64,000 bases of DNA, taken from NCBI RefSeq assembly GCF_000740795.1, contig NZ_JGYG01000010.1, positions 62,001 to 126,000 of the forward strand. The letters run 5' to 3'. Below, one piece after another: positions 1 to 7,768 of the stretch. Source of the stretch: Haematobacter massiliensis (GTDB lineage: Bacteria; Pseudomonadota; Alphaproteobacteria; Rhodobacterales; Rhodobacteraceae). Below the pieces are notes generated by a model. It had not been told where the DNA came from and did not search any database. It was given only the letters and a program-made list of their open reading frames with translations. A program made the translations under genes and the position numbers. How positions within the stretch are numbered: the first letter of the stretch is position 1; every line of letters begins with the position of its first letter.

Positions 1-348
1 CTGATCCAGTCCATGACCAAGCGGGAGCGCGCCAACCCTGACCTGCTTCAGGCCAGCCGCAAGAAGCGTATCGCCGCGGGCGCCGGCATGGATGTCTCTG
101 ACCTCAACAAACTTCTCAAGATGCATCGGCAGACCGCTGACGTCATGAAGAAAATGGGCAAGATGGGCAAAGGCGGCATGCTCAAGCAGGCCATGAAGAT
201 GTTCGGCAAGGGCGACCCGGAGGCGCTGGCCAAGGGCATGGATCCGGCCGCACTGAAAGCTCTTCAGAACCAGATGCCCGCTGCGCCGGGCATGCCGAGG
301 GGGCTGACACTGCCTGCCGGCCTCTCGGGGATCGGTAAGAAGAAATGA
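1..348 (+). CDS. ffh: Signal recognition particle protein Ffh, C-terminal end (partial)
   Basis: The reading frame is open from the first base, so only about the last 115 residues of Ffh are present. What remains is the methionine-rich M domain, which binds 4.5S RNA and signal peptides. The SRKKRIAAGAG segment followed by VSDLNKLLKMH is typical of the RNA-binding part of that domain, and the tail is rich in Met, Gly and Lys. Ffh acts with FtsY to target membrane proteins co-translationally. It heads the usual ffh-rpsP-rimM-trmD-rplS neighbourhood, and its stop overlaps the next start as ATGA. The GTPase domain lies outside the window. Confidence 0.96.
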   Translation: MIQSMTKRERANPDLLQASRKKRIAAGAGMDVSDLNKLLKMHRQTADVMKKMGKMGKGGMLKQAMKMFGKGDPEALAKGMDPAALKALQNQMPAAPGMPRGLTLPAGLSGIGKKK

Positions 349-896
349 AGTTCTTCGCGCGTCATGGAGGCATGGCCATACCACCGGTTCTCCGCACGGA
401 GCGGCTGGTGCTGCGCGGCCTCGATGCGCGCGATGTGGAGAATTTCTCCGCCTTCTTCGCCAGTGACCGCTCCCGCTTCGTCGGCGGACCGCTTGATGCC
501 GAGGATGCCTGGAAAGTACTGGCGCGGGTCATCGGCCACTGGACGCTCCGCGGCTACGGCAGCTTTGCAATCACCCTGACAGGGGCGGAGGACAACGCCG
601 TCGGCATGGCTGGCCCGTGGTTCCCGGAAGGCTGGCCGGAGGCGGAGATCGGCTGGATGCTGTGGGATCCGGCGCTGGAGGGCAAGGGCTATGCCCGCGA
701 AGCCGTCGAGGCGACGCGCGACTGGGCCTATCGCACGCTCGGCTGGACGACGGCTGTCAGCTATATCAGCCCGGAAAACGCCCGCTCGCTCCGCCTTGCC
801 GAACGGCTGGGCGCACAGCCGGATCCGAGCGTCATCCTCCGCGACGCAGACCCCTGCATCGCCTATCGCCACCCAGCACCGGAGCGCCTGCAATGA
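345..896 (+). CDS. GNAT family N-acetyltransferase (RimJ/RimL type)
   Basis: This is a 183-residue acetyltransferase. It begins with the RTERLVLRGL segment typical of RimJ/RimL-type GNAT proteins. An acetyl-CoA binding region follows around EGKGYAREAV (residues about 107-116), and the end has the NARSLRLAERLGA pattern. It probably moves an acetyl group from acetyl-CoA to an amine, but the substrate cannot be read from sequence. The start overlaps the ffh stop as ATGA and the stop overlaps the chorismate mutase start the same way, so it is translationally coupled within the operon. A second in-frame ATG at 372 is possible, although the GGAGG before it is too close to be ideal. Confidence 0.85.
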   Translation: MKFFARHGGMAIPPVLRTERLVLRGLDARDVENFSAFFASDRSRFVGGPLDAEDAWKVLARVIGHWTLRGYGSFAITLTGAEDNAVGMAGPWFPEGWPEAEIGWMLWDPALEGKGYAREAVEATRDWAYRTLGWTTAVSYISPENARSLRLAERLGAQPDPSVILRDADPCIAYRHPAPERLQ

Positions 897-1195
897 CCGA
901 CGCGACGGCCCGTGCGGCCGAACTTCTCCGCAATCATCGCGACTCCATCGACCGGCTGGACGCGATCCTGGTCTACACGCTGGCGGAGCGGTTCAAACAC
1001 ACCCAGGCGGTCGGGCGGCTGAAGGCGGAGCATGCTCTTCCCCCCTCCGATCCGGTGCGGGAATCCCGGCAGATCGAGCGGCTGGAATGGCTCGCCGGCG
1101 AAGCCGACCTCGACCCGGAGTTCGCCCGCTCCTTCCTCAATTTCATCATCTCGGAAGTGATCCGTCACCACGAGAAGCTGCAAACCGCCAAGTGA
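893..1195 (+). CDS. Chorismate mutase (AroQ class)
   Basis: This 100-residue, all-helical protein matches the monofunctional AroQ-type chorismate mutases found at this locus in Rhodobacterales. The enzyme converts chorismate to prephenate for Phe and Tyr synthesis. The N-terminal RDSIDRLDAILVYTLAER segment carries the first-helix Arg, KHTQAVGRLKAEH the next catalytic Lys/Arg positions, and FLNFIISEVIRHHE the last helix. The ATG overlaps the GNAT stop, which fixes the start. No prephenate dehydratase or dehydrogenase domain is attached. Confidence 0.9.
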   Translation: MTDATARAAELLRNHRDSIDRLDAILVYTLAERFKHTQAVGRLKAEHALPPSDPVRESRQIERLEWLAGEADLDPEFARSFLNFIISEVIRHHEKLQTAK

Positions 1196-1225
1196 CGCCC
1201 TGCGCACAAGGCACAGACAACGGAT

Positions 1226-1241
1226 GGCGGGGCAACCCGCC
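1226..1241 (+). promoter_or_regulatory. GNRA-tetraloop hairpin in the rpsP leader
   Basis: A perfect 6-bp stem (GGCGGG with CCCGCC) closes a GCAA tetraloop. It sits 26 bases before the rpsP start and ahead of the CAGGAGA ribosome-binding site. It has no T-tract, so it does not look like a terminator. It could be an RNA processing or stability element, or a regulator of S16 translation. That role is inference. Confidence 0.4.
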
Positions 1242-1267
1242 GAACAGCCAGATACAGGAGACATGAC

Positions 1268-1618
1268 ATGGCTATGAAGATCCGCCTCGCCCGTGGGGGC
1301 TCCAAGAAACGTCCGTATTACGCGATTGTCGCCTCCGACAGCCGCATGCCGCGCGACGGCCGCTTCATCGAGAAACTCGGCACCTATCACCCGATGCTGC
1401 CGAAGGATTCCGAAGACCGCGTGAAGATGGACATGGAGCGCGTCACCTACTGGCTGGGCCAGGGCGCGCAACCGACCGACCGCGTTGCCCGCTTCCTCGA
1501 AGCCGCTGGCCACCGCGAGAAGTCGGTCCGCAACAACCCGAAAGCCGCGCAACCCGGCAAGAAGGCCACGGAGCGCGCGAAGGAGCGTGCCGCGAAAGCC
1601 GAAGCCGCGGCCGAGTGA
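1268..1618 (+). CDS. rpsP: 30S ribosomal protein S16
   Basis: The 116-residue product has the S16 signature at its start ([19 protein letters not shown]) and the [13 protein letters not shown] segment. S16 is an early-assembling protein of the 30S body. The last 30 or so residues are a Lys/Ala/Glu-rich tail beyond the bacterial core, common in alphaproteobacteria. The gene begins a ribosomal and tRNA-modification run ending with rpmE and is preceded by a good CAGGAGA site. A short leader hairpin lies just upstream. Confidence 0.97.
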   Translation: MAMKIRLARGGSKKRPYYAIVASDSRMPRDGRFIEKLGTYHPMLPKDSEDRVKMDMERVTYWLGQGAQPTDRVARFLEAAGHREKSVRNNPKAAQPGKKATERAKERAAKAEAAAE

Positions 1619-1717
1619 GCCAGCAGCCGGTTTTCCCCGCAGGGGAAAGCCGGAGCATCTCCCGTGTGTGCCCGGAAGGGCGCACACTCCGCATTCCTAG
1701 CAGGCCGGGATAAACGC

Positions 1718-2213
1718 ATGAGCGACAGGATTTGCGTGGGTGCGATCGCCGGCGCCTTCGGCGTCCGGGGTGAGGTGCGGCTGAAGAGCTATACCTCAGA
1801 CCCCTCTGACATCACCCTCTATGCCCCCCCTCTGGACCGAGGACGGAAAGCGCAGCTTTTCCGTCACGATCACGCGCGCAATCCCGAACGGCCTCGCCGC
1901 GCGCCTCTCCGGCATCTCCACCAAGGAGGAGGCGGATGCGATGAAGGGGGTGGAGCTGTTCACCGATCGGGACCGGCTGCCCTCCCTCCCCGACGACGAA
2001 TTCTACCATACCGACCTGATCGGCCTCACTGTCGTCGATACCGGCGGTACAGAGCTTGGCCGGGTGCGCGCGATCTACAACCATGGTGCGGGGGACATCC
2101 TTGAGGTAGCGGGGCCGCGTCTGATGCTCCTGCCCTTTACCCGTGCCGTCGTTCCCACGGTGGACCTTGCCGCTGGCCGGATCGTCGTCGATCCGCCGGA
2201 GGATGCCGGATGA
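1718..2213 (+). pseudogene. rimM: Ribosome maturation factor RimM, split by a +1 frameshift
   Basis: RimM binds S19 and helps mature the head of the 30S subunit. The first 37 or so codons (from [20 protein letters not shown]) match the RimM N-terminus. The rest of the protein, from the TEDGK segment through [12 protein letters not shown] to the [11 protein letters not shown]-barrel part, is in the +1 frame. The switch falls in a run of seven C at 1824-1830. Six C would restore one continuous RimM of about 165 residues. The stop overlaps the trmD start as ATGA, as in an intact operon. All other residues look well conserved, so I favour a sequencing error over true loss. Confidence 0.9.
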
Positions 2214-3115
2214 GCGACGCGCCCCCCAAATCCCACGGCCGCCTCGCCATCTCTGCCTCCGTCCAGCCGCGAGAACTGATGAGCGGCAGCCCCCGCCTGA
2301 AGGGCGCATGGACAGCGCGGATCATTACGCTCTTTCCGAATGCCTTTCCCGGCACACTGGGGCTCTCCCTTACCGGGAAGGCACTGGATATGGGCCTCTG
2401 GGCGCTGGAGACCATCGACCTGCGTCCCTTCGGCGAGGGGCGTCACCGCAATGTGGACGACACGCCCGCCGGCGGCGGCGCGGGCATGGTGCTCCGGGCA
2501 GACGTGGTATCGAAGGCGCTGGATCAGGCAGCCATCGGCGCGCCAAGGGATCGGGCACGTTGGCCGGTCGTCTATCTCTCCCCCCGCGGCCGTCCCTTCG
2601 ATCAGGCGACCGCGCGTCGGTTTTCCGAAGCCGACGGCATCACCCTTCTCTGCGGCCGTTTCGAGGGGGTGGATGAGCGTGTCCTCGAACACTACGGGGT
2701 GGAGGAGGTCAGCCTTGGCGATTTCGTCCTTACGGGCGGTGAGATCGCTGCTCAGGCCTTGATCGATGCGACCGTTCGGCTTATACCCCGCGTGCTCGGG
2801 AATCAGCAGTCCACCGAAGAGGAATCCTTTTCGGATGGACTTCTTGAACATCCGCAGTACACGAAGCCCCCTGTCTGGGAAGGCCGCGCGATACCCGACA
2901 TTCTCCTGTCGGGCAATCATGCGAAGATTGCCGCCTGGCGCAGGGACATGGCCGAAAGGCTGACCAAGGAACGCAGACCCGATCTCTGGCGGGCTCACCT
3001 CACGCGGATGGCGGACAAGCCTGACGCCAAGGGCGGGGACCCGATGGAAGACCGAGAGCTCTCGGGCGGCACTCACCAACGCGGAAAAACCGCGGAACCA
3101 GGAGATACGCGATGA
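2210..3115 (+). CDS. trmD: tRNA (guanine-37-N1)-methyltransferase TrmD
   Basis: TrmD uses S-adenosylmethionine to methylate G37 in tRNAs reading CUN, CCN and CGG, which prevents +1 slippage. The 301-residue product contains the trefoil-knot SPOUT motifs: [11 protein letters not shown] near residue 37, [33 protein letters not shown] and the NHAKIAAWR end. An N-terminal extension of about 35 residues precedes the usual start and a 30-residue tail follows; similar extensions occur in Rhodobacterales. It is coupled by ATGA overlaps to rimM upstream and rplS downstream. Confidence 0.97.
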   Translation: MSDAPPKSHGRLAISASVQPRELMSGSPRLKGAWTARIITLFPNAFPGTLGLSLTGKALDMGLWALETIDLRPFGEGRHRNVDDTPAGGGAGMVLRADVVSKALDQAAIGAPRDRARWPVVYLSPRGRPFDQATARRFSEADGITLLCGRFEGVDERVLEHYGVEEVSLGDFVLTGGEIAAQALIDATVRLIPRVLGNQQSTEEESFSDGLLEHPQYTKPPVWEGRAIPDILLSGNHAKIAAWRRDMAERLTKERRPDLWRAHLTRMADKPDAKGGDPMEDRELSGGTHQRGKTAEPGDTR

Positions 3116-3480
3116 ATCTTCTCGCGCAGATCGAGGCCGAACATATCGAGAGCCTCGGAAAGACCATTCCGGATTTCAAGGCTGGCGACACCGTGCGCGT
3201 CGGCTTCAAGGTGACGGAAGGCACGCGCTCGCGCGTCCAGAACTACGAAGGCGTCGTCATCTCCCGCAAGGGCGGCGGTGTCTCGGCGTCGTTCACCGTC
3301 CGCAAGATTTCCTTCGGCGAAGGTGTCGAGCGCGTCTTCCCGCTCTACTCGACCAACATCGAGTCGATCGAAGTGGTGCGCCGCGGCCGTGTCCGCCGGG
3401 CGAAACTCTACTACCTCCGTGACCGTCGCGGCAAATCCGCGCGTATCGCGGAAGTCACCAACTACAAACCCAAAGCCTGA
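3112..3480 (+). CDS. rplS: 50S ribosomal protein L19
   Basis: The 122-residue product begins with the L19 signature, in which [19 protein letters not shown] and [13 protein letters not shown] are recognisable, and ends with the [18 protein letters not shown] segment. L19 sits at the interface of the two ribosomal subunits. The start overlaps the trmD stop as ATGA. A CCAGGAGATACGCG stretch provides the ribosome-binding site. Confidence 0.98.
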   Translation: MNLLAQIEAEHIESLGKTIPDFKAGDTVRVGFKVTEGTRSRVQNYEGVVISRKGGGVSASFTVRKISFGEGVERVFPLYSTNIESIEVVRRGRVRRAKLYYLRDRRGKSARIAEVTNYKPKA

Positions 3481-3491
3481 GGATCGTCGCG

Positions 3492-3713
3492 ATGAAAAAG
3501 GGCATTCACCCCGAATATCACCTCATCGACGTCAAGATGACCGATGGTACCGTCTTCCAGACCCGGTCCACCTGGGGCAAGGAAGGCGATCAGATGGCTC
3601 TGGACATCGACCCGCTCGCCCACCCGGCCTGGACCGGCGGCTCCGCCAAGCTGATGGACACCGGCGGGCGCGTGTCCAAGTTCAAGAACAAATACGCCGG
3701 TCTCGGCTTCTGA
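3492..3713 (+). CDS. rpmE: 50S ribosomal protein L31
   Basis: The 73-residue product begins [19 protein letters not shown], the L31 signature, and carries the [10 protein letters not shown] segment. The four-cysteine zinc site of the C+ type is absent, so this is the cysteine-less form seen in many alphaproteobacteria. The gene lies 11 bases after rplS and is followed by a strong hairpin, so it probably closes the operon. Confidence 0.96.
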   Translation: MKKGIHPEYHLIDVKMTDGTVFQTRSTWGKEGDQMALDIDPLAHPAWTGGSAKLMDTGGRVSKFKNKYAGLGF

Positions 3714-3735
3714 GATTTGCGATCTGCCTGACAAT

Positions 3736-3769
3736 CGGCGCGCCGCGGTCCCCCGTGGGCGCGCCGTTT
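3736..3769 (+). terminator. Hairpin terminator after rpmE
   Basis: A perfect 9-bp stem (CGGCGCGCC with GGCGCGCCG) encloses a 13-base loop that can pair further internally. It is followed by GTTTC, a weak T-tract. It stands 22 bases after the rpmE stop. Confidence 0.6.
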
Positions 3770-3856
3770 CCATTTGCGGATGGTTGCGTTTCCCGCCTGG
3801 ATGACCTTTCGTACTCCCCAAACCGGGAGCCCTGATCGGCGGGGGAGGTCCATCAC

Positions 3857-5011
3857 TTGCCATTCCGTACAGATACCGTCGCGCAATTCGTCGCGGAAAT
3901 CGACACCTTGCCGCTGATCCTCGATGTCATCTGTCAGGTGAGCGGCATGGGGTTTGCCGCCGTGACCTATGTTTCCGGGGAACGCTGGATCGTTTGTCGC
4001 GCGCGGGATGAGGCGGGTTTCGGCATTGCGACCGGCATGGAAATTAGGCTGGACCCGCTGTCCTCAGACGCGGAAGAAGTGTGCCACCCCATCATCATCG
4101 AGCGGATGGAGCCGAGCGATACCCGTCACCGCCCGGCGTTCGACGGCGTGGAAAGCTATGTTTCCTACCCGATCATGCTGCCCGATGGCAGGTTCTTCGG
4201 AACGCTCTGTGCCATGGATCGGCACGCCCGTCCGCTGCATACCACGGCTATTCAAGGCGCGTTTTCCCTCTTCGCCGAGCTTATAGCCTTTCACCTTTCC
4301 GAGCGGGACAAGCTCAAGGTGGCGGAGGACAGCCTCCGTCAGCAACAGGAGATCAATGCCTTCCGCGAGCAATTCATCGCAATTCTCGGCCATGACCTCC
4401 GCAATCCCCTTGCCTCGCTTTCCGCGGGAATGCGGATGCTTCGGCGCAATCTTCCGGCGGACAAGGCGGCGGAACTGATGGCCCTGATGGAGGGCAGCGT
4501 CGTCCGTATGTCGCGAATGCTGGACGATGTGACGGACTTCACCCGGTCGCGGCTTGGGGAGGGCATGATGCTTGACCTGCAGCCTGTACGGATCGACGTG
4601 GTGATGATGCAGACGCTGGATGAACTGCGGCTGGCACACCCAGAGCGCAGCTTCGATGTCGCGGTGGCGGAGGCGAAGGTTACCTGCGATGCCCGCCGCA
4701 TGGGGCAGCTGCTGTCAAACCTTCTCGCCAACGCCATTCTTCATGGAAACATGGAAACGCCGATCGGTCTTAGCGGGATCGAGGAGGCCGGAGCCTACCG
4801 GATCTCGGTGACCAACGGCGGAGACCCGATATCCGACGCCCTCATGACGCAGATCTTTGAGCCGTTTTTCCGACGCCACCGGAATTCGAGCCGGGAAGGT
4901 TTCGGGCTGGGCCTGCACATCGCGCGCGAGATCGCCCGAGCGCATGGCAGCGATATTGACGTAAACAGCCGGGCTGGAATGACCAGTTTCTCCTTCCGGC
5001 TACCGATTTAG
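3857..5011 (+). CDS. GAF-domain sensor histidine kinase (orphan)
   Basis: This is a 384-residue soluble histidine kinase. Residues 15-150 form a GAF-type sensor domain. The dimerisation/phosphoacceptor box follows as ILGHDLRNPLASL with His179, then an N box (QLLSNLLANAILHG, about 287-300) and a G box (EGFGLGLHIAREIA, about 352-365). No transmembrane segment is seen. The start is TTG at 3857, supported by GGGGGAGGT eight bases upstream. No response regulator lies beside it, so its partner is unknown. The stop overlaps the stop of the convergent ABC ATPase gene by four bases. Confidence 0.9.
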   Translation: MPFRTDTVAQFVAEIDTLPLILDVICQVSGMGFAAVTYVSGERWIVCRARDEAGFGIATGMEIRLDPLSSDAEEVCHPIIIERMEPSDTRHRPAFDGVESYVSYPIMLPDGRFFGTLCAMDRHARPLHTTAIQGAFSLFAELIAFHLSERDKLKVAEDSLRQQQEINAFREQFIAILGHDLRNPLASLSAGMRMLRRNLPADKAAELMALMEGSVVRMSRMLDDVTDFTRSRLGEGMMLDLQPVRIDVVMMQTLDELRLAHPERSFDVAVAEAKVTCDARRMGQLLSNLLANAILHGNMETPIGLSGIEEAGAYRISVTNGGDPISDALMTQIFEPFFRRHRNSSREGFGLGLHIAREIARAHGSDIDVNSRAGMTSFSFRLPI

Positions 5012-6054
5012 TCGCCGAGCACCAGAATGTCGGTCGGGCGGATGCCCAGCCGGACCACCGCGCCGATTTCCGGCGGCGGGGAGTCCGACATGTTGAACGT
5101 GTCAAAGGCGACCGGCGTGCCCGCCACATCCGCCCGCATGCGAATGACCGAGCCGAGGAAATGCACCTCCCGCACCGTGGCCGGCAGGGTGACGCGCCCT
5201 TCCCCGCCGCCAAGCTTCAGCATTTCCGGGCGGAGCGCCAATGTGACCCGGCCCGTGGGAAGCACGCGACCCAGCGTGACCCGCTCCTCCCCCAGCCGCA
5301 CGGTACCGGTTGCCGGCTCTTCCACTTCCGCCTCGAACGTGTTGAGCGTGCCGACGAAAGAGGCGACGAAGCGGGTCGCTGGCCGATTGTAGATCTCGAA
5401 CGGCTGGGCCACCTGCTCTGCGCGGCCCTGGTTCATCACCACCACGCGGTCAGACATGGAGAGGGCCTCCTCCTGATCGTGGGTGACATAAATGGTGGTT
5501 ATACCCAGCCTGCGCTGAATCGCGCGGATTTCCTCGCGGAGCGAGATGCGGATCTTTGCGTCCAGCGCGGAGAGCGGCTCGTCCAGCAAGAGCACCTGCG
5601 GCTGAACCGCCAGCGCTCGGGCCAACGCCACGCGTTGCTGTTGCCCTCCGGAAAGCTGGAACGGATATCGCGCACCGAAATCGGCGAGACCCACGATCCC
5701 CAGCATCTCCTTTACCCTTGTCCGCCGCGTCGTGCGGTCCACCCCGGCCACGCGCATCCCGAATTCCACGTTCTGATCCACGGTGAGGTTGGGAAACAGC
5801 GCATAGCTTTGAAACACCATGCCGATGTTGCGTTGGTTGGGCTTCAGCCCCGTCACCTCCCGGCCGTCGATGCGGATGGAGCCTGATGTCGGCGTCTCGA
5901 ATCCCGCGATCATCCGTAGCGTCGTGGTCTTTCCGCAGCCGGAGGGACCGAGGAAGGAAACGAATTCCCCCTTCGCCACGGTCAGGTTAAAATCCTTCAC
6001 CACGCGGGTCGTGCCGAAGGCTTTTTCGATATGGACGAGGTCAAGAAAGGCCAT
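5008..6054 (-). CDS. ABC transporter ATP-binding protein (PotA/FbpC-like)
   Basis: This is the 348-residue ATPase subunit of the importer whose other parts follow upstream on the same strand. Walker A is GPSGCGKT (residues 36-43), the signature is LSGGQQQRVALARA (134-147), Walker B is LLLDEP (155-160), and the H-loop reads YVTHDQEEAL. The last 80 residues form a TOBE domain, which places it in the CUT1/polyamine/iron-type ATPases. The ATG at 6054 fits the family N-terminus and follows the permease stop by one base. The cargo cannot be decided from this subunit. Confidence 0.93.
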   Translation of the reverse strand: MAFLDLVHIEKAFGTTRVVKDFNLTVAKGEFVSFLGPSGCGKTTTLRMIAGFETPTSGSIRIDGREVTGLKPNQRNIGMVFQSYALFPNLTVDQNVEFGMRVAGVDRTTRRTRVKEMLGIVGLADFGARYPFQLSGGQQQRVALARALAVQPQVLLLDEPLSALDAKIRISLREEIRAIQRRLGITTIYVTHDQEEALSMSDRVVVMNQGRAEQVAQPFEIYNRPATRFVASFVGTLNTFEAEVEEPATGTVRLGEERVTLGRVLPTGRVTLALRPEMLKLGGGEGRVTLPATVREVHFLGSVIRMRADVAGTPVAFDTFNMSDSPPPEIGAVVRLGIRPTDILVLGD

Positions 6055-6055
6055 G

Positions 6056-6838
6056 TCAGCGTTTGATCCGGGTATGCCGTGAGAAGCGGGTGACGAGCTG
6101 GATGAGCCCCATACAGGCCCATGTGATGCCAAAGGCGATAACGGCGAGCGCCGCCGGCTCATAGGCGCGGTTGGCGCCCAGAAGCTGCATGTAGGGCCCG
6201 AAGGCCGGGCGGTTCAACAGGGCCGCCAGCACGAACTCCCCGATGACGATGGCAAAGGTGAGGAAGGCGCCGGAGAGCACGGCCACCAGCACATTGGGCA
6301 GGATGACCCGCCAGAGAATCGTGATCCAACCCGCCCCGAGCGACTGGGCAGCCTCCGTCAGCGTGGCGACGTCGATGGACCGCAGTCCGGTATCGACGGC
6401 GCGATACATGTAGGGGAGAGCCAGAACCGTATAGCCCATGAGCAGCAGGAAATTCGTCCCCGTCAGCGATCCCGTCAGCGGAAGGAGCGAGGAGGTATTG
6501 TAAAGCCGGATATAGCCGAAGACGACGACAATGGGCGGAATGACCAGCGGCAGAAGCGTCACGAACTCCACCACGGGGCGCAGACGCGGCAGCTTCAGCC
6601 GCACCCAGTAGGCGGTCGGCACGACGATCAGAACACCCATGAGAATGGTGCAGAACGCCATCACCGTAGAGTAGAGAAACGTCTGCTGAAAACGCGGATC
6701 GGAGAGGACGACTTCGTAGGCCCGGAACGAATACCGCCCCCGCTCCATCCTCAGCGAGAACTCGACGGTCGCGATCAGCGGCACGAAGAAGTAGAGCAGC
6801 CCGACGATGAGCGCGAGCCAGGACCACAGCCGCGTCAT
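6056..6838 (-). CDS. ABC transporter permease (second, PotC-like)
   Basis: The inner-membrane permease of the importer has about six hydrophobic segments and an EAAxxxG-like coupling loop (TEAAQSLGAGWITILWRVILP) that contacts the ATPase. The start is the ATG at 6838, which overlaps the upstream permease stop as ATGA and has GAGAGGTGG five bases before it. The in-frame GTG at 6847 lies inside that ribosome-binding site and is unlikely. Confidence 0.92.
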   Translation of the reverse strand: MTRLWSWLALIVGLLYFFVPLIATVEFSLRMERGRYSFRAYEVVLSDPRFQQTFLYSTVMAFCTILMGVLIVVPTAYWVRLKLPRLRPVVEFVTLLPLVIPPIVVVFGYIRLYNTSSLLPLTGSLTGTNFLLLMGYTVLALPYMYRAVDTGLRSIDVATLTEAAQSLGAGWITILWRVILPNVLVAVLSGAFLTFAIVIGEFVLAALLNRPAFGPYMQLLGANRAYEPAALAVIAFGITWACMGLIQLVTRFSRHTRIKR

Positions 6839-7722
6839 TTCTGCCACCTCTCGGCCCGCACGCGCAGGACCATATAGATGAGATTAGCGATACCCGTGAT
6901 CACAATCATGCCGAACGCCAAAGCGTAGCCGAGATGCGGATCCTGCAGCACATCCCCCCTGATCTGCGCGAACAACAGGATCGGGACGATGGAGAGCGAG
7001 GAGCCGGTCAGCGCATAGGCTGTCGCCACCGCGCCGAAGGCATTGGCGAACAGCAGCGCGAACGTGCCGAGCAGCGACGGCCACAGGATCGGGAATGCCA
7101 CGATGCGCCAGTATTGCCAGCCGGTCGCACCGAGGATGGAAGCGGCCTCCCGCCACTCCTTCTTCAGCCCGTCAAGGGCCGGTGTGATGATGAGGATCAT
7201 CAGCGGGATCTGAAAGAACAGGTAGGTGAGCGTCAGCCCCCAGAAGCTCAGCAGGTTGAAGCCGAGCGCATAGAGGTTCACGCCGAACCATTCCCGCAGG
7301 AACACGGTGACCAGCCCGAGCCGGCCCAGCGTCGCCAGAAAAGCAAAGGCCAGCGGCACACCCGCGAAGTTGGAGGCCACCCCGGAGAATGTCAGGACCG
7401 GCCCACGAAGCCAGCCCGGCAGATCCCCCATCGTCAAGGCCGCGGCGATGCCGAACCCGATCACGCAGCCCAGAAACGCCGAGGCAAGGCTCACCCGGAT
7501 AGAAATCCAGTAGGAGGCGACGATCGACGGCTGCGAGAGGTTCTTCAGGTTGTCGAGCGTGAAGGCCCCGTTGCTGTCGCGAAACGCCCCGAGCACGATG
7601 TTCAGCGTCGGCAACAGCAGAAACAGCAGGGCGAACAAGAAGAACGGCACGACACCAACCCAGAGAAGGGCGGGACGCGCGCGTTCGGCGGGCAGAGCGG
7701 GGCTGTCGGAGGCGGAGGCCAT
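6835..7722 (-). CDS. ABC transporter permease (first, PotB-like)
   Basis: This is the 295-residue partner permease. A Pro/Ala-rich N-terminus leads into the first membrane span (LLWVGVVPFFLFALLFLL), and several more spans follow. The coupling loop is WREAASILGATGWQYWRIV. The two permeases probably form a heterodimeric channel. ATG at 7722 is chosen because the upstream in-frame codons are Arg-rich and fall in the hairpin between this gene and the binding-protein gene. Confidence 0.92.
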   Translation of the reverse strand: MASASDSPALPAERARPALLWVGVVPFFLFALLFLLLPTLNIVLGAFRDSNGAFTLDNLKNLSQPSIVASYWISIRVSLASAFLGCVIGFGIAAALTMGDLPGWLRGPVLTFSGVASNFAGVPLAFAFLATLGRLGLVTVFLREWFGVNLYALGFNLLSFWGLTLTYLFFQIPLMILIITPALDGLKKEWREAASILGATGWQYWRIVAFPILWPSLLGTFALLFANAFGAVATAYALTGSSLSIVPILLFAQIRGDVLQDPHLGYALAFGMIVITGIANLIYMVLRVRAERWQK

Positions 7723-7735
7723 GGGTCTGTGGAAA

Positions 7736-7760
7736 GCGGGACCGGAGCGGCCGGTCCCGC
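7736..7760 (-). promoter_or_regulatory. Intercistronic hairpin between binding-protein and permease genes
   Basis: A perfect 10-bp stem (GCGGGACCGG with CCGGTCCCGC) has a 5-base loop and is followed on the - strand by TTTCC. It lies in the 46-base gap after the binding-protein gene. Such hairpins often protect or partly terminate the upstream message, so that binding protein is made in excess over permease. That role is inferred here. Confidence 0.55.
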
Positions 7761-7768
7761 CTACCCTG

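Noticed and set aside
1824-1830. Programmed ribosomal frameshifting in rimM
   Set aside because: A bare C run without a slippery heptamer, stimulatory structure or internal Shine-Dalgarno is weak support, and two other genes show the same kind of homopolymer break.
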